Shown here in pieces: positions 63,101 through 64,000 of a stretch of 64,000 bases of DNA. Numbering within the stretch: the first letter of the stretch is position 1; every line of letters starts with the position of its first letter. The translations under genes and the position numbers were made by a program. Source of the DNA: Neurospora tetraspora (Eukaryota > Ascomycota > Sordariomycetes > Sordariales > Sordariaceae). Location: NCBI RefSeq assembly GCF_033439725.1, contig NW_026944390.1, positions 1,364,001-1,428,000 on the forward strand, written 5' to 3'. Below the pieces are notes generated by a model. It worked only from the letters and a program-made list of their open reading frames with translations. It was not told where the DNA came from and ran no database searches.

Positions 63101-63292
63101 GCGGATGGCCTGGGTAGTGAAGGACCGCAGTGCGTGGTTTGTCAGTGCGCGCCGAGGACGATTATCGTTTGGCCGTGTCGGTGTCTGAGTCTTTGCGATG
63201 AGTGCAGGGTTAGTTTGGCGATGAATAATTTTGACAAGTGCGTGTGTTGTCGGAGGGAGGTTATTAGTTTTAGTAGGATTTATGTGCCTTGA
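60164..63292 (+). CDS. Multi-pass membrane RING E3 ubiquitin ligase, Asi1/Asi3-like
   Basis: A single exon of 1,042 aa from the first ATG at 60,164 (GACATGG); the frame is open further upstream but has no ATG there. Several hydrophobic segments lie between residues about 180 and 500. Examples are WALACIVMAVVF, FVPHVLIICGIFICSVIYLL and, later, RLIITTWMLVVIKLLSYF. The C-terminal third is polar and acidic. The last 55 residues form a RING: QCVVCQCAPRTIIVWPCRC, LCDEC and CVCCRREV, with Cys at about 990, 993, 1005, 1011, 1014, 1026 and 1029. This layout is that of the Asi ligases of the yeast inner nuclear membrane, which degrade mislocalised membrane proteins and Stp1/Stp2 precursors. The assignment rests on architecture; another membrane RING ligase is possible. 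Confidence 0.85.
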   Translation: MDDSVFLPDAVTAAALAPTAVSVPVLNNASAWHNFTVWTAQRLGYAFNVTKLAPSLEDLVWAGPRMVKKLGKLGGSYIFYPDAIDGFGQRVIAESTDPAAFFVTTAPDSTTAADAARAILESASSSAAATATGQESAAFASRFTMEGARGLGSVFSYATSKWALACIVMAVVFNRTHIFAATRRRLTLPWTVRLALRLPVILVLAWQVERVLESIQCQTSPEFADLRWGNASKSSDLMFSEKNNFLHGLSSTLLFGATDKQSCQAIRMVPWDNNSNEQPQLVGSLSRLWPLFMTFCVSQFIEVLSATVQGRPVAAETGMTLFEHSLAFAEADAAISNQLGWGLFTGKGNSSQALAGSAVAVTRSMILRRVNTSPEVLLVAFLSAMSHLTSQILGVFNLQSKFRLINTGFWGLCFMGSIVWGAVTFSIEDSSAQALLRFPTVVIIGFVPHVLIICGIFICSVIYLLTMGLSAFAAPESPLETGQQRPTLRDRLARAHANMQANGSLSDIRIRWDMDFYTALLRAGFGAITMASEAVYLNEDHRVNVKRYTWLEDERFREIEELRMQWLGGGGSGSRFDSVGVIGLVPVKEDQANATSGYARERAAQKIPRNSVSARRLRDGVGATERSGRWLLAIEYVMHVSRLIITTWMLVVIKLLSYFGIRNPPRWLRALALQPPKPETATNGRRSGRRGERGATAIWVDASDPNSFPVPRSERVDVEAEFRRRLQQQPLSSDQTGASEADIDSKLYSWFLNGGWWGNIDTSGDYVPPGGGTDLDDPDFDTTSIISTTETTSLSDLDNAWESDSDNNHLEDGQRTPTQSSPYPNNKPNTQNPLQQSWAFSRESTPAQVADLPLAASDLARLLNPQSPEERDEAITLAAHLSFEEGIMTRSRFRQHQARQRVKVLLSGAQHRRLYGGYGKGGQSTQMMTPEEEARRLEQILLSRRAAKAAPPNPEEEGGGTGTGTGTQSGGGSNDWATGADGLGSEGPQCVVCQCAPRTIIVWPCRCLSLCDECRVSLAMNNFDKCVCCRREVISFSRIYVP

Positions 63293-63701
63293 TACTTGGG
63301 TTATGATGGACTTTATTGGGAGGAGGAAAGAGATTTCGTATTCCGAATGGCTTTACACTACGCACGTATTTGGTAATGAAGGAAGAAGTGAGGGACATGT
63401 TTTGAGAAGAGAGCCTTAGAGATACGGGAGTCGAGTATTCAACAGCATGGTGATCATTGGAAGTTAGCCAGGTTGTGAAGCATGCACTGGGGCGATTGGG
63501 AAGCGATTGAAAGGGCGTTTTGATGGTTCTTGATTTGATGTTGGTTGTCTTTGGGCGATTTGTTCCTACGAGTTTCTGAAGAGATCTCGAACGGGGCGAA
63601 TACAAGATATGCACAATGAATGCGATTTCACACGATGCAAAAAGTAGGATATGGTTGTAATGGGTATCATCGCTTCAATCAAATGCTCAAGCTGCCTGAA
63701 A
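63293..63701. other. Convergent intergenic region
   Basis: About 400 bp between the stop of the Asi-like gene (+) and that of SEN34 (-). No other gene is visible. Confidence 0.6.

Positions 63702-64000
<299 letters not shown>

Overview
The window looks like nuclear DNA of a filamentous ascomycete, most likely a Sordariomycete near the Sordariales. The genes have short introns with GT..AG ends and CTAAC-type branch sites. They encode typical Pezizomycotina proteins. They are separated by very AT-rich blocks in which CpA and TpG are almost absent while CpG survives, and in which coding remnants carry mainly CAA-to-TAA and GGN-to-AGN type changes. This is the signature of repeat-induced point mutation (RIP).

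Layout: (1) 1-12,300 is a RIP-mutated block with one Ty3/gypsy remnant on the + strand, a second gypsy element on the - strand with a candidate LTR pair at about 3,973-4,201 and 10,335-10,565, and a 198-bp tandem duplication. (2) 12,300-21,800 is GC-balanced. It holds a Zn2Cys6 transcription factor gene (12,947-15,475, -), possibly the cellulase regulator CLR-1, whose last codons and stop lie inside a 247-bp TA-flanked MITE. About 6 kb upstream of it has no recognisable gene. (3) 21,800-34,190 is a second RIP block: a GC-rich palindromic array, a decayed Helitron replicase/helicase, a decayed orphan reading frame with a poly-Asn tract, and many simple repeats. (4) 34,190-51,130 is a gene region: ULA1, a HEI10-like RING/coiled-coil protein, tRNA-Gln with an intron, an Egh16-type secreted protein, a small conserved-looking protein and SYF1. 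(5) 51,132-56,641 is a complete but RIP-inactivated Ty1/copia element with 172-bp LTRs and a 5-bp CTTGG target duplication. It sits between the divergent genes SYF1 and V-ATPase subunit D. (6) 56,650-64,000 holds V-ATPase subunit D, a U1A/U2B''-type snRNP protein, an Asi-like membrane RING ligase and the 3' end of SEN34.

The genes are mostly unrelated housekeeping functions: spliceosome (SYF1, U2B''), tRNA splicing (SEN34), neddylation (ULA1), vacuolar acidification, meiotic recombination (HEI10) and membrane ubiquitination. The notable features are the boundaries between genes and mobile elements: a MITE that rewrites the end of a regulator, and a RIP-mutated retrotransposon splitting a divergent promoter. 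Exon coordinates were worked out by hand from reading frames, family motifs and splice signals. No transcript data or database search was available.
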